A program made the translations under genes and the position numbers. From CAVQFD01 sp963724695 (GTDB taxonomy: Bacteria; Acidobacteriota; Vicinamibacteria; Vicinamibacterales; CAVVIG01), in assembly GCA_963724695.1 (NCBI GenBank), contig CAVRVW010000007.1, forward strand, positions 350,093 through 414,092: a stretch of 64,000 nt of DNA. The letters run 5' to 3'. A model generated the notes under the pieces. It did no database searches, was not told where the DNA came from, and was given only the letters and a program-made list of their open reading frames with translations. Shown piece after piece: positions 18,396-26,870 of this stretch (within the stretch, counting starts at the first letter, position 1; every line of letters begins with the position of its first letter).

Positions 18396-19435
18396 AGCAG
18401 GCCTTCGCGGTGCAGGAGCTCGGCGTTGAGAATGGCCGCGCCTGCCGCGCCGCGGATCGTGTTGTGGCCGTGGGCGACGAACTTGTAGCTGAAGAGCGGG
18501 CAGGGGCGCAGGCGGCCGATGGTCACGGTCATCCCGCCGTCCCGGTTTGCGTCGAGAATCGGCTGCGGCCGGTTCTGCTCGGTGAGGTAGACCACCGGCT
18601 GCGGCGGCGCCGATGGAAGCTCCAGCTCCTGCGGACGGCCGCGGAACGATCGCCACGCGTCGATGACGGCGTCAGCGGTCGGCTTCTGCGCGAGGCCGAC
18701 CGAAATCGATCCGGTGTGCCCGTTTTGCACGGGCACGCGCGTCGTCGTCGCGCTGAGCCGCACCGGATGGTTTTCCACACGGTCGAGCGTCAGCGTCCCG
18801 AGAATCTTCCTGGTCTCGGTCTCGATCTTCTCCTCCTCGCCGCCTCCGATGTACGGAATCACGTTGCCGAGGATGTCCCACGACGCCACGCCCGGATAGC
18901 CGGCGCCGGAGATGGCCTGAAGTGTGGTGACGATCGTCGTCTCGAGACCGAATTGCCTGAGGGGCGCGAGCGCCATGGCGATCACGACGGTGGCGCAGTT
19001 GGGATTGGTCAGGATGCGTCCCTTCCAGCCGTGGGCCGCCTGCGAGTCGAGCAGCTTCAAGTGATCCGCGTTGATCTCCGGGATGAGCAACGGCACGTGC
19101 TGCTCCATCCGGTAGTTGCGCGAGTTGCTCACGATGATGTGGCCGGCCTCGGCGAAGGCGCCCTCGATCTCGCCGGCCACCGACGAGTCGAGACCCGAGA
19201 ACACGAGCTTTGGCGCGCTGCCTGGCGCTGCGTGCTCGACGACGCGGCGGGCGACATCATCGGGCAGCGGGTTGGGCAGGCGCCAGGCGGCGGCGTCCTG
19301 GAACGCCTTGCCCGCGGACCGCTCGCTCGCGCCGAGCTACTCGACCTTGAACCAGGGATGGTTGGCGAGGAGCGCGATGAATTGCTGGCCGACCATGCCG
19401 GTCGCGCCGAGGATGCCAACGGGAATCGGAGCCAT
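18392..19435 (-). CDS. asd: aspartate-semialdehyde dehydrogenase (in-frame TAG)
   Basis: Starts PIPVGILGATGMVGQQFIALL (NADP-binding GxTGxVG type) at 19435. An in-frame TAG at 19339-19337 interrupts it after HPWFKVE; the same frame resumes with LGASERSAGKAF and is open to 18392. The catalytic cysteine is in LTNPNCATVVIAMAL, the substrate block is ISGAGYPGVASWDILGN, and the sequence belongs to the archaeal/fungal-like ASD branch. It reduces aspartyl phosphate and feeds the lysine, threonine and methionine branches. Family members usually have W or another residue at the stop position, so a single substitution or base error explains it. First structural gene after the leader at 19472-19626. Confidence 0.9.
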
Positions 19436-19471
19436 GAGACGCTTTCTGCCTTTCTGTGGGCGTGTCGATCC

Positions 19472-19506
19472 AAAAAAAAAGCCGACGCGGTGCATACCGT
19501 GTCGGC
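19472..19506 (-). terminator. intrinsic terminator in the asd leader (attenuator)
   Basis: On the minus strand GCCGACACGGT (19506-19496), loop ATGC, ACCGCGTCGGC (19491-19481): an 11-bp stem with one A-C mismatch, followed at once by nine T (19480-19472). It lies 37 nt before the asd ATG and about 120 nt after the predicted transcript start. A terminator here would stop the whole lysine operon before its first gene unless an alternative fold forms. Confidence 0.85.
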
Positions 19507-19533
19507 AGGGTTCAGCTCGAGTGGATAAGGACG

Positions 19534-19626
19534 CTAGCGGTCGAGCACAACTCCTCCGACACGGGTGACCCGCTTTCGCCCGGTTCGCTTTCGCGTGTCG
19601 GTCAGCTGCTGTGACAGGACGAACAT
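19534..19626 (-). CDS. leader peptide of the lysine operon
   Basis: A 30-residue reading frame from ATG 19626 to TAG 19536-19534. Residues 9-23 read TDTRKRTGRKRVTRV: four Thr, two Lys and six Arg in total. The frame lies between a TATACT -10 box and the leader terminator. It spans RNA segment 1 (CCGACACG, codons 9-12) and segment 2 (CCGTGTCGG, codons 21-24). Segment 2 can pair with segment 1 (8 bp) or with segment 3, the 5' arm of the terminator (9 bp perfect). Inferred role: a sensor for charged tRNA of the aspartate family. Confidence 0.6.
   Translation of the reverse strand: MFVLSQQLTDTRKRTGRKRVTRVGGVVLDR
19554..19601 (-). promoter_or_regulatory. attenuator RNA segments 1 and 2 (antiterminator arm)
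   Basis: Segment 1 is CCGACACG (19601-19594); segment 2 is CCGTGTCGG (19564-19556). Segment 2 is complementary both to segment 1 and to the 5' arm of the terminator (CCGACACGG, 19505-19497). The 1:2, 2:3 and 3:4 helices exclude each other, as in trp/his-type attenuators. Confidence 0.7.
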
Positions 19627-19635
19627 GAGCTGAAG

Positions 19636-19641
19636 AGTATA
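19636..19641 (-). promoter_or_regulatory. -10 box (TATACT) of the lysine operon
   Basis: TATACT on the minus strand, 9 nt before the leader-peptide ATG, so the leader may be translated from an almost leaderless 5' end. The -35 region (TCCGAA at 17-nt spacing) is weak. On the plus strand TATAGC overlaps it and could serve the divergent hydrolase gene. Confidence 0.5.
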
Positions 19642-19654
19642 GCATGAAGAACGG

Positions 19655-20697
19655 ATGCTTCGGACTTTCTTCCACGCGTGGGAGCGGCAGCTCGCTTCCG
19701 TCGCCACCGATCGCGTGGTGCGGCCCTTCGAGTGGGGCCTCGACTGGATTCCGACGAACGGACACCCGCCGGCGGCCGCGCCCCACGACGTGCTGGCCGA
19801 CTGGGTGTCGGATGTCATGTCCGACACGGACCAGTTCTTCACGCCCGGGCCGACGACGGCCTACACGCTCGCTGCTTCGGGCCCCGAGGGCGATCGCCTC
19901 CTGACGTTTCCGAGCGCGCTCGAGACGCCGCACTCGAAGAACAACACGGTCTACGCGCGCCTCTTCGCGCCGAAGCCGCGTCAGGGTCGCGGCCCGCGCG
20001 GCTGTCGTCGTGCTGCCGCAGTGGAACGCGGATCCCGGCGGTCACGTCGGACTGTGCCGGCTGCTCGCCATGAACGGGATGACCGCGCTGCGTCTGAGCC
20101 TGCCCTATCACGATCAGCGCATGCCGCCGGAACTCCATCGCGCGGACTACATCGTCAGCGCCAACGTCGCGCGGACCGTGCAGGTCTGCCGGCAGGCCGT
20201 CCTCGATGCGCGGCGCGCGATCGCCTGGCTGGCGGGCGAAGGCTACGATCGCATCGGCATCCTCGGGACGAGCCTGGGATCCTGCCTGTCGCTCCTGACG
20301 ACGGCGCACGAACCGCTCATCAAGGCGCAGGCGCTCAATCACATCTCGCCGCACTTCGCCGATGTCGTCTGGCGCGGGCTGTCGACGCGCCACGTGCGCG
20401 AGGGCCTCGACGGCCACATCGACCTCGAGGCGCTCCGGCTCCTGTGGAAGCCCATCAGCCCGTCGTGGTACCTGGAGCGGATGCGCGATCGCCAGTCGCT
20501 GCTCGTCTACGCGAAGTACGACCTCACGTTTCCGGTCGATCTCTCTCGAGGATCTGGTGCGCGAGTTCGGCCGGCGTCGTATCCCGCACGAGGTGGCGGT
20601 GCTGCGCTGCGGCCACTACAGCACCGGGAAGACGCCGTTCAAGTTCGTGGACGGGTGGATCCTCACGCGGTTCCTGAAGCGCGCGCTCGCCGCCTGA
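19655..20697 (+). CDS. alpha/beta-hydrolase (two frameshifts)
   Basis: About 347 residues. MLRTFFHAWERQLASVATDRVVRPFEWGLDWI opens the protein; after a shift near 19985 it continues VVVLPQWNADPGGHVGLCRLLAMNGMTALRLSLPYHD, with the nucleophile elbow GILGTSLGSCLSLL (GxSxG), and the likely catalytic Asp in YAKYDLTFP. A second shift near 20545 leads to LVREFGRRRIPHEVAVLRCGHYSTGKTPF, whose CGHYS supplies the catalytic His. It has no signal peptide. It is divergent from the lysine operon (29 nt between starts). The substrate is unknown. Confidence 0.75.
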
Positions 20698-20718
20698 ACG
20701 CGCCGGCTCGGCTCGGCG

Positions 20719-21271
20719 CTACTTGCCGAAGAGCCGCTTGAACAGGGCTGCGGCGGCCGAGACGCTCTTGGCAGGCGCCGGCGGCAGCGTGCCCAGCGAG
20801 AGCCGCGAGGCGCGAGGCGGCGAGCGCCCAGGTCGCGGTACGCGGTCAGCTGGTCGCGTGTTTCGTTCGAGATGCGTTGAGCAGCGGACGCACCTGCTCG
20901 TACGGCAGCGGCTTGTTGATCCACTTGTCGCGGAAGATCAGGCACCTCCGCTGCTCGGCAGCCGCATTGCTCGCGATCTGCCGCAGCGTGTCGAGGTGCG
21001 TCTGGCTGACACCTCGTGGCAGCTCGTTCACGACCAGCTCGATGTCCGCCGCCACCCGCTCGACGAAGCCGACGAAGAAATCGATGTACTCGAGCGCCGC
21101 CTGCGGGTTCTCGAACTGGCGGCTGGCGGCCTCGACCTCCTGACGGCACGCCCTCAGGGACTCGACGGCCGATTCCGATTCCGGGCGCCAGCGCTGGAGA
21201 TGCGCCAGCATGTCCTCAATCGAGACTGGACCATCTGCATCCGGCGCCGGGCCGCCGTCGCGCGTGGGCAT
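20719..21271 (-). CDS. hypothetical protein (two frameshifts)
   Basis: About 184 residues. From ATG 21271 the frame reads mostly helical sequence (SIEDMLAHLQRWRPESESAVESLRACRQEVEAASRQF; ALEYIDFFVGFVERVAADIELVVNELPRG). It shifts near 20865 (ISNETRDQLTAYRDLGAR) and near 20815 to end PAPAKSVSAAAALFKRLFGK at 20719. It starts 2 nt after the small membrane protein, so the two are coupled. I do not recognise a family. Confidence 0.6.
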
Positions 21272-21273
21272 GG

Positions 21274-21477
21274 CTACAGATACCGCAGCAGGCCTTCGAG
21301 CGCCGCGCAGATCGCTGCGGCGAGGTCGCGGACAAACGGCGAGATCTCACCTTCGTTGACCGCGTTGGCGACAGTGACGGGGTCGGTCAGGAACAGCCAG
21401 ACGGTCGCACCCGCCAGGACGATGGCGACGAGCGCGATGGCGCCGAAGACGCTCAGCCCCGCTTGCTTCAGGTCCAT
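21274..21477 (-). CDS. small membrane protein
   Basis: 67 residues with one strong membrane helix (LSVFGAIALVAIVLAGATVWLFL, about 7-29) and a short amphipathic tail. Upstream it is 57 nt from the M16 protease stop; downstream it is 2 nt from the hypothetical gene. Function unknown. Confidence 0.6.
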   Translation of the reverse strand: MDLKQAGLSVFGAIALVAIVLAGATVWLFLTDPVTVANAVNEGEISPFVRDLAAAICAALEGLLRYL

Positions 21478-21535
21478 GTTTCCCCGCGGAGACGGTCGGC
21501 CTCATCGTATCAGACGCCGGAACGCGCCAAGCGGT

Positions 21536-24244
21536 CTAGAAACCTTCGGCAGAGAGCACGACCGGCTCGCCGAGATTCAGGCGGCCGAGGTCGGCGGCCG
21601 TCGCGTCGAGGTCGCCGACGATCAGGGTCGTGAAGCGATCGGGATCCAGGTGGCGACGCGCTGCAGCCGGTCACGTCGTCGGCCGTGACGCGTTCGAGCT
21701 CGGGCACGAACTGCGCGAAGTAGTCGTCGGGCAGATCGTAGAGCGCGATCTGCGTCACGGCGCGCGCGACCTGCTCGGCCGTTTCGAAGTTCCGCGCGTA
21801 GCCGCGCGTCAGCGCCGCGACGCCGAGCGCCAGCTCGTCGGGCGTCACGGGCGCGGAGCCGCGGATGGCGGCGATCTCCGCCAGCGACTCGTGCGATGGC
21901 CGGACCGGTCGCGGCCGTCTGCACGCTGACCTGCAGCGCGAACGGCCCCGGCAGCCGGCGGAAGTCGAACGACGTCCGCGCGCCGTACGTGAAGCCCTTG
22001 TCCTCGCGCAGGTTCAGGTTGATGCGGCTGACGAACTGACCGCCGAGCACCATGTTGGCGGCCACGAGCGCGTGGTAGTCGGGCGTGTTTCTGGCGACGG
22101 CGACGTGGCCGATGCGCAGCTCGGACTGCGGCGCCCCGGAGCGCGGCATGATGTTCAGCCGCGGCGCGTGCGGGGAGCGCGAGCCCGTCCACACGGCCCG
22201 CGCCGTCCCGCTCCACCCGTCGAAGGCGGACTGCCGCAAGCCGCGTCGTCGCCTCGTGGTCGCAGTCGCCCACCACGACGAGCGTCGCGTCGGACGGACG
22301 AATCGCCGCGGCGTGGAAGCTCGCGCACGTCGTCGATGGTCATCGCGGCGAGCGACGGCTCGGTGCCGAGCGGCGTGTGGCCGTAGGGGTGCGCGCCGTA
22401 CAGGAGCCGGACGAACGCGCGGTCGGCGACCGCGCCCGGCATGTCGCGCAGCTGCGTCAGCCGGTGCAGCCGGAGCTGGCGGACGCGCTCGAAATCCGCT
22501 TCGCGCAGCGACGGCCGCGCGACCATGTCGGCGAGCAGCGTCCAGAGCGGGGCCGGTGAACCGGCTGAGCGCCGTCACCGTGATCAGCGCCGCGTCGGCG
22601 CCGATGTCCGAATCGAGCTGCGCGCCGAGCCGCGCCAGCGCCTCGTGCATCTCGATCGCCGACCGGCTGCCGCTGCCCTCGTCCAGCATGTCGACGGTCA
22701 GGGCGGCCAGGCCCTCGTGACCGGGCGGATCGTCGGCCGCGCCGCGACGAACGAGCAGCATCAGCGACACGACCGGAATCGACGGATGGTTGACCGTCCA
22801 GATTCGGAGCCCGCTGGCGCAGCGTGGACTTGTGAATCGTCGGGAACTGGAACGGCTGACCGGTCCTGGCTCGGGCAGCCGCGACCGATCCGGGCGCGCG
22901 AGATCCGTGGCGCCGGCCTCGCGTGCCATCAGGAGACGACCGCCGGCGCGGACGAACGGAAGCCCGAGGGACGTCCGTCCGCGGGGCACGACGCTCAGGG
23001 CGACCCGGCGATCGTGATCGAGGTACCGCGCCATCGCCTCGCCGAGCGACGCCTCGTGACCGCGCTGATAGCGGGCCAGGTCGCGGTCGAAGAACGCCGG
23101 GTCGTCGAGGAAGACGTTGTAGGCGTTCAGCTGGTCGGACTTGCCGCCGAAGCCGCCGACGGTCTGCAGCCGGAAGACGAACTGCGCTTCGGCCTGCACC
23201 CGGCCGCGCTCGATCTCGTCGTCGGTCGGGCCCTCGAGCGCGAGGCGGGCGACTTCTTCGACGATGACCTGCTCGAGCTCGCGCGAGCGAATGCCCTGGC
23301 GCCGCCGTCGCGGCGACCTGGACGAAGCCCGCCGATTTCGCGCGAGTTCTGCGCCGCCGACACATCGGTCGCGATCCGCTGTTCGAAGACGAGCCGCCGG
23401 TACAGGCGCGACGTCTTGCCGTTGGCGAGGATGTCGGCCGCCAGATCGAGATCGGCGTCGCCGTCCGCGAACATGGCGGGCGTCAGCCACGCCAGGTACA
23501 GACCGCGGCAGCTCGACGCGATCCTCGAGCAGCAGCCGCTGTTCGCCGTCGAGCCGCACGGGCGCAGGGCGTCACGGGCGCGACGGGCGGGCCCGGCGGG
23601 AGGTCCTCGAAGTAGCGCGCGCCAGCTCCAGCGCCTCGTCCGCGATCGATGTCGCCGGCCAGCGCGAGCGAGGCGTTTGCCGGGTGGTAGTACGTGCTGA
23701 AGAACTGACGCACCTCGTCGAGTTGCGCGGCGTGCAGATCGGCGATCTCGCCGATCGTCGTCCAGTGATACGGATGGTCCGGCGGAAACAGCGCCGCGAG
23801 CATCGCCATCGGCGCCAGCCCGTAGGGCCGGTTCTCGTAGTTCTGCCGGCGCTCGTTCAGCACGACGTCGCGCTGGTTCGAGAACTTGGCCTCGGTCAGC
23901 GCCGGCAGCAGGAACGCCCATGCGATCGGATTCCATCCAGAGCGCGAGCTCGAGCGCGTTGGTCGGCACGACTTCCCAGTAGTTGGTCCGATCGGCGTTG
24001 GTCGATCCGTTGAGCGACGCGCCCGCGCCCTGCAGCGGCTGGAAGTACCCGCTTGTCGTGATGCTGCGACCCCTCGAACATCAGGTGCTCGAACAGATGC
24101 GCGAAGCCGGTGTGGCCCGGCGTCTCGTTCTTCGAGCCCGACGTGATACCAGAGGTTGACCGCCACGATCGGGCACGAGCGGTCCTCGTGCAGCAGCACG
24201 TCCAGCCCGTTGGCGAGCGTGTGCTTGCTGAACGGGATGTTCAT
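21536..24244 (-). CDS. two-unit M16 (insulinase/pitrilysin) metalloprotease, many frameshifts
   Basis: About 900 residues in total. It begins NIPFSKHTLANGLDVLLHED at ATG 24244; after a shift near 24135 comes the zinc motif FAHLFEHLMFEG (HxxEH), then SNQRDVVLNERRQNYENRPYG (downstream Glu), and FFSTYYHPANASLALAGDID. The second half starts near IWTVNHPSIPVVSLMLLV and contains LTVDMLDEGSGSRSAIEMHEAL, QVSVQTAATGPAI and an ending GEPVVLSAEGF, with no HxxEH, as usual for the inactive half. At least eight frame changes are needed, more than in any other gene here. ATGA overlap with mrp upstream. Cytoplasmic by the absence of a signal peptide. Confidence 0.8.
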
Positions 24245-25325
24245 CGGACCACGGTCAGCGGAATCGTGGGGCGCGCGTAGCTGGCGATCGACACCTGCGC
24301 GGCGGTCTGCTCGGCCGCCGCCATGAACGCCTGCGCGGCGGGCGAATCCGGCTCGCTGACGATCGAGCGGCACACCGGTGTCGCCGCCTTCCCGAATCGG
24401 CTGGTAGATCGGAATGCGGCCGAGGAACGGCACGCCGAGCTCCGCGGCCATCTGCTCGCCGCCGCCGTGGCCGAAGATGTCGGCCTCGTGCTGGCAGTTC
24501 GGGCACACGAAGTAGCTCATGTTCTCGACGATGCCGAGCGGCGGGATGTTGAGCTTCTTGTACATCGCCACCGCGCGGCGGCTGTCGGCGAGCGACACCT
24601 GCTGCGGCGTGGTGACGACGATGGCGCCGGCGACCGGCACGGTCTGGCTGAGACTGAGCGCCACGTCGCCGGTGCCCGGCGGCATGTCGATCGATCAGGT
24701 AGTCGAGGCTCGTCCAGCGCCACTTCACGGAAGAACTGCTGCAGCGCGCCGTGCAGCATCGGCCCGCGCCAGATGATCGGCGCATCGTCGCCGGTGAGGA
24801 AGCCCATCGAGATGACCTGCAGGCCGTACTTCTCGGCCGGCACGATCTTCTGGCCGTCGGTGACGAGCTGCGTCTTCATGCCGAGCATGATCGGCACGTT
24901 CGGCCCGTAGATGTCGCCGTCGATGATGCCGACCTTGCTGCCGCACTTGGCCAGCGCGATCGCCAGGTTGACGGCCACCGTGGTCTTGCCGACGCCGCCC
25001 TTGCCGGCGCCGACGGCGATGACGTTCTTGACGCCGGGCAGCGGCTGCGTCGCGCCGTCGCCGCCGACGGCCTCGCGCACGCGCGCGCTCATCTGTCACG
25101 TCGACGCCCGAGACGCCGGGCACCTGCAGGACCGCCGCGCGCGCCTGATCGCGCATCTGATCCTTGACCGGACACGCCGGCGTCGTCAGCTCGATGGTGA
25201 ACGCCACGCGGCCGCCGTCGATCTTCAGATCCTTGATGAAGCCGAGGCTGACGATGTCGCGGTGGAGATCCGGATCGCGCACGACCTTCAAGCGCCTCGA
25301 GCACGACCGCCGGGTCAGGCTGCAT
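24241..25325 (-). CDS. mrp: Mrp/ApbC-type Fe-S cluster carrier ATPase (frameshifts)
   Basis: About 360 residues. The N-terminal DUF59/MIP18 domain (VVRDPDLHRDIVSLGFIKDLKIDG, TTPACPVKDQM) is followed by the deviant Walker A of the ParA/MinD class, VGAGKGGVGKTTVAVNLA, then GIIDGDIYGPNVPIMLG, LDYLIDMPPGTGDVALSL and the cluster-binding FVCPNC near residue 285. Shifts are near 25288, 25090, 24695 and 24385. Function: carries and transfers 4Fe-4S clusters. Its stop overlaps the M16 start (ATGA) and its start overlaps the upstream membrane-protein stop by 11 nt. Confidence 0.9.
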
Positions 25326-25717
25326 GGATCAAGAGTATCACTCGAAAAGCCGCCTGCCCGTCCTCGCGCAGGAGCGTCCAGAGCGCGTAGCCGCCGAGGA
25401 GCCGTGCCGTACGGCAGCAGCAAGCAGATCGACGGTGCCGATGCATCAGCGCCGCCAGCCGCGACCAATGGCGGTGCTTGCGAAGGGGCAGGCCGACGGC
25501 CAGGTGCGCGACACCCCAGACGAGCGCCACGACGCCAGCGTCGAAAAGGCCGCGGCGGTCAGCGCCGGCGGCGAACTGGCTGCCGCGCCGGCGCCGACGG
25601 CACGAGCGCGCGCCGCGCCCGACGCCCAGCGCGAGCGTCGAAGCGCCGATGAGCGATGGTCAGCACGCCCCAGATGACGAAAAGAGCCGCCAAGGAGGTC
25701 GGACGTGAAAGCGGCAC
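25315..25717 (-). CDS. small polytopic membrane protein (frameshifted)
   Basis: About 133 residues if read from GTG 25717: SLAALFVIWGVLTIAHR is the first helix, then a shift between about 25640 and 25530 to VVALVWGVAHLAVGLPL and LLGGYALWTLL. Three or four helices. It overlaps mrp by 11 nt. No family recognised; the exact start is uncertain because the upstream gene also runs into it. Confidence 0.45.
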
Positions 25718-26228
25718 CGGGCTACGACGCCCGGGCGCAGTCCCGCGATGGCGACCCGGACCTCGACGCGCAGAGCGGCGCGGCGCATCGGGCGACGAGA
25801 GCGCGGAACCGCAAGCGCGCGCCGTCCGCGACGCCCGGCGGCACCGGGACACGCACGACGAGGCGCGCCGGAGCGTCGCCCGCGCCGCAGACAGGCGCCG
25901 CAGGGCTCGGCCCAGGTTTCGCCGCGGCCGCCGCAGGACGCGCACGGTCCGTCGAACCGGCACCTCGAGCGGCACGACCGCGCCGACGAACGCCTCGCGC
26001 CGCGACACGACACCTCGGCGCTCAGGGTCTGGCGCGCGTCATCGCCCGGGTCCCCAGCCACGCGGCCGAGAGAACCGCTCGCGCAGACGCTCGACGCAGT
26101 GATCGACCGACGGAAAGTCGATGGCGACCTCGTCGGCGAAGCACTCGCGTGGCACACCGAGCGGCGCTCCAGGTCCCACTCCGCAGGCCGCGGCGGGAAT
26201 GGAAGCGATCGCGGCTCACATCGCTCAT
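25660..26228 (-). CDS. DnaJ C-terminal-like zinc-finger protein without J domain (frameshifts)
   Basis: Assembled from three frames. CHECFADEVAIDFPSVDHCVERL, then SRREAFVGAVVPLEVPVRRT, then CASCGGRGETWAEPCGAC (one CxxCxGxG plus one CxxC, like half of a DnaJ zinc finger), then VPVPPGVADGARLRFR and RVEVRVAIAG, the usual DnaJ substrate-binding domain sequence. About 180 residues. There is no HPD J-domain. Shifts lie near 26170, 26010, 25930, 25870 and 25790. A chaperone-like substrate-binding role is inferred. It heads the group that continues to mrp and the M16 protease. Confidence 0.5.
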
Positions 26229-26276
26229 CGAGCTTAACGATAGGAGGCGGGCTCGCGCCTTGTCAAGGCTTGCCAA

Positions 26277-26301
26277 GGTGCACGCGGTGCTACCGTGCAC
26301 C
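26277..26301. promoter_or_regulatory. palindrome GGTGCACG-N9-CGTGCACC
   Basis: A perfect 8-bp inverted repeat ending 4 nt before the ATG of the small zinc protein and 49 nt upstream of the divergent DnaJ-like gene. It could be an operator or a 5'-UTR hairpin. Confidence 0.45.
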
Positions 26302-26305
26302 GACC

Positions 26306-26468
26306 ATGGCCGATGCACGGGAATGCCCGCTGTGCGGCGGCCGATGCGCCTGAAACACACCGAGCAGCCGGTGACACATCCCGGGCAACCCGAAGCCGAC
26401 GGCGCGCCACATTCGCCGAGTGGGTGTGTCCCGATTGCGACTACTTCGAAGAGGTCGAGAAGGACTGA
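26306..26468 (+). CDS. 53-residue double zinc-ribbon protein (frameshifted)
   Basis: Starts MADARECPLCGG at 26306; after a shift near 26338 reads PMRLKHTEQPVTHPG, and after another near 26420 EWVCPDCDYFEEVEKD to TGA 26466. Two CxxC pairs (CPLC, CPDC) would bind one zinc. The length is not a multiple of three because of the shifts. Convergent with the zinc-ribbon gene at 26486, 17 nt apart. Similar tiny proteins are common but have no known role. Confidence 0.6.
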
Positions 26469-26485
26469 AGGGCGGTCGGCGGCGC

Positions 26486-26713
26486 TCAGCGCGCGCCGAT
26501 CGTCAGCAGGACTTCCTTGCGGAGGGTATCCTCGAACTCCTCGAACTTCAGCGCCGACTCGCACTCGTCGCACAGCACTTCGAGCACGGCCGGACGACTT
26601 TCTTCCGACACTTCCACGCGGCCATCTTCCAGATGCACCACGTGCATTTGCAGCGTCTTGACCTGGAAGTTCCGGTCATTGCCGCAATTTGGACAGGTCA
26701 ACGTCACGAACAC
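26486..26713 (-). CDS. 75-residue zinc-ribbon protein
   Basis: CPNCG near the N-terminus and CDEC near residue 50 form a zinc ribbon; the tail FEEFEDTLRKEVLLTIGA is acidic and helical. The start is GTG 26713 or the in-frame GTG 26707; AGGGGA is better spaced for the second. Function unknown; it may bind RNA or a protein partner. Confidence 0.7.
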   Translation of the reverse strand: MFVTLTCPNCGNDRNFQVKTLQMHVVHLEDGRVEVSEESRPAVLEVLCDECESALKFEEFEDTLRKEVLLTIGAR

Positions 26714-26751
26714 TCCCCTTCGCCCTTCAGGCGATCTTCGATAACCGCCTG

Positions 26752-26780
26752 ATTCTATGTAATGGCTGGGCGTCGCGCAA
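26752..26780 (-). promoter_or_regulatory. candidate promoter of the zinc-ribbon gene
   Basis: On the minus strand TTGCGC (26780-26775), a 17-nt spacer, and TAGAAT (26757-26752), about 40 nt upstream of the start codon. Confidence 0.4.
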
Positions 26781-26870
26781 CGAAAAACCGGCCAGAATTC
26801 GCGGATTCTCGCGAAATCGGCGGTAATTCTGCTACCTTCTGGCGGCAGATGCCCACAACCTCCGACTCTA

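Noticed and set aside
19337..19339. Pyrrolysine or other amber recoding in asd
   Set aside because: Only one TAG is involved, TAG is used as a normal stop elsewhere (for example 10434), and no suppressor gene is seen.
19436..19640. Lysine riboswitch before asd
   Set aside because: The leader is only about 200 nt and lacks the L-box five-helix core; the terminator/antiterminator pattern with a leader gene explains it better.
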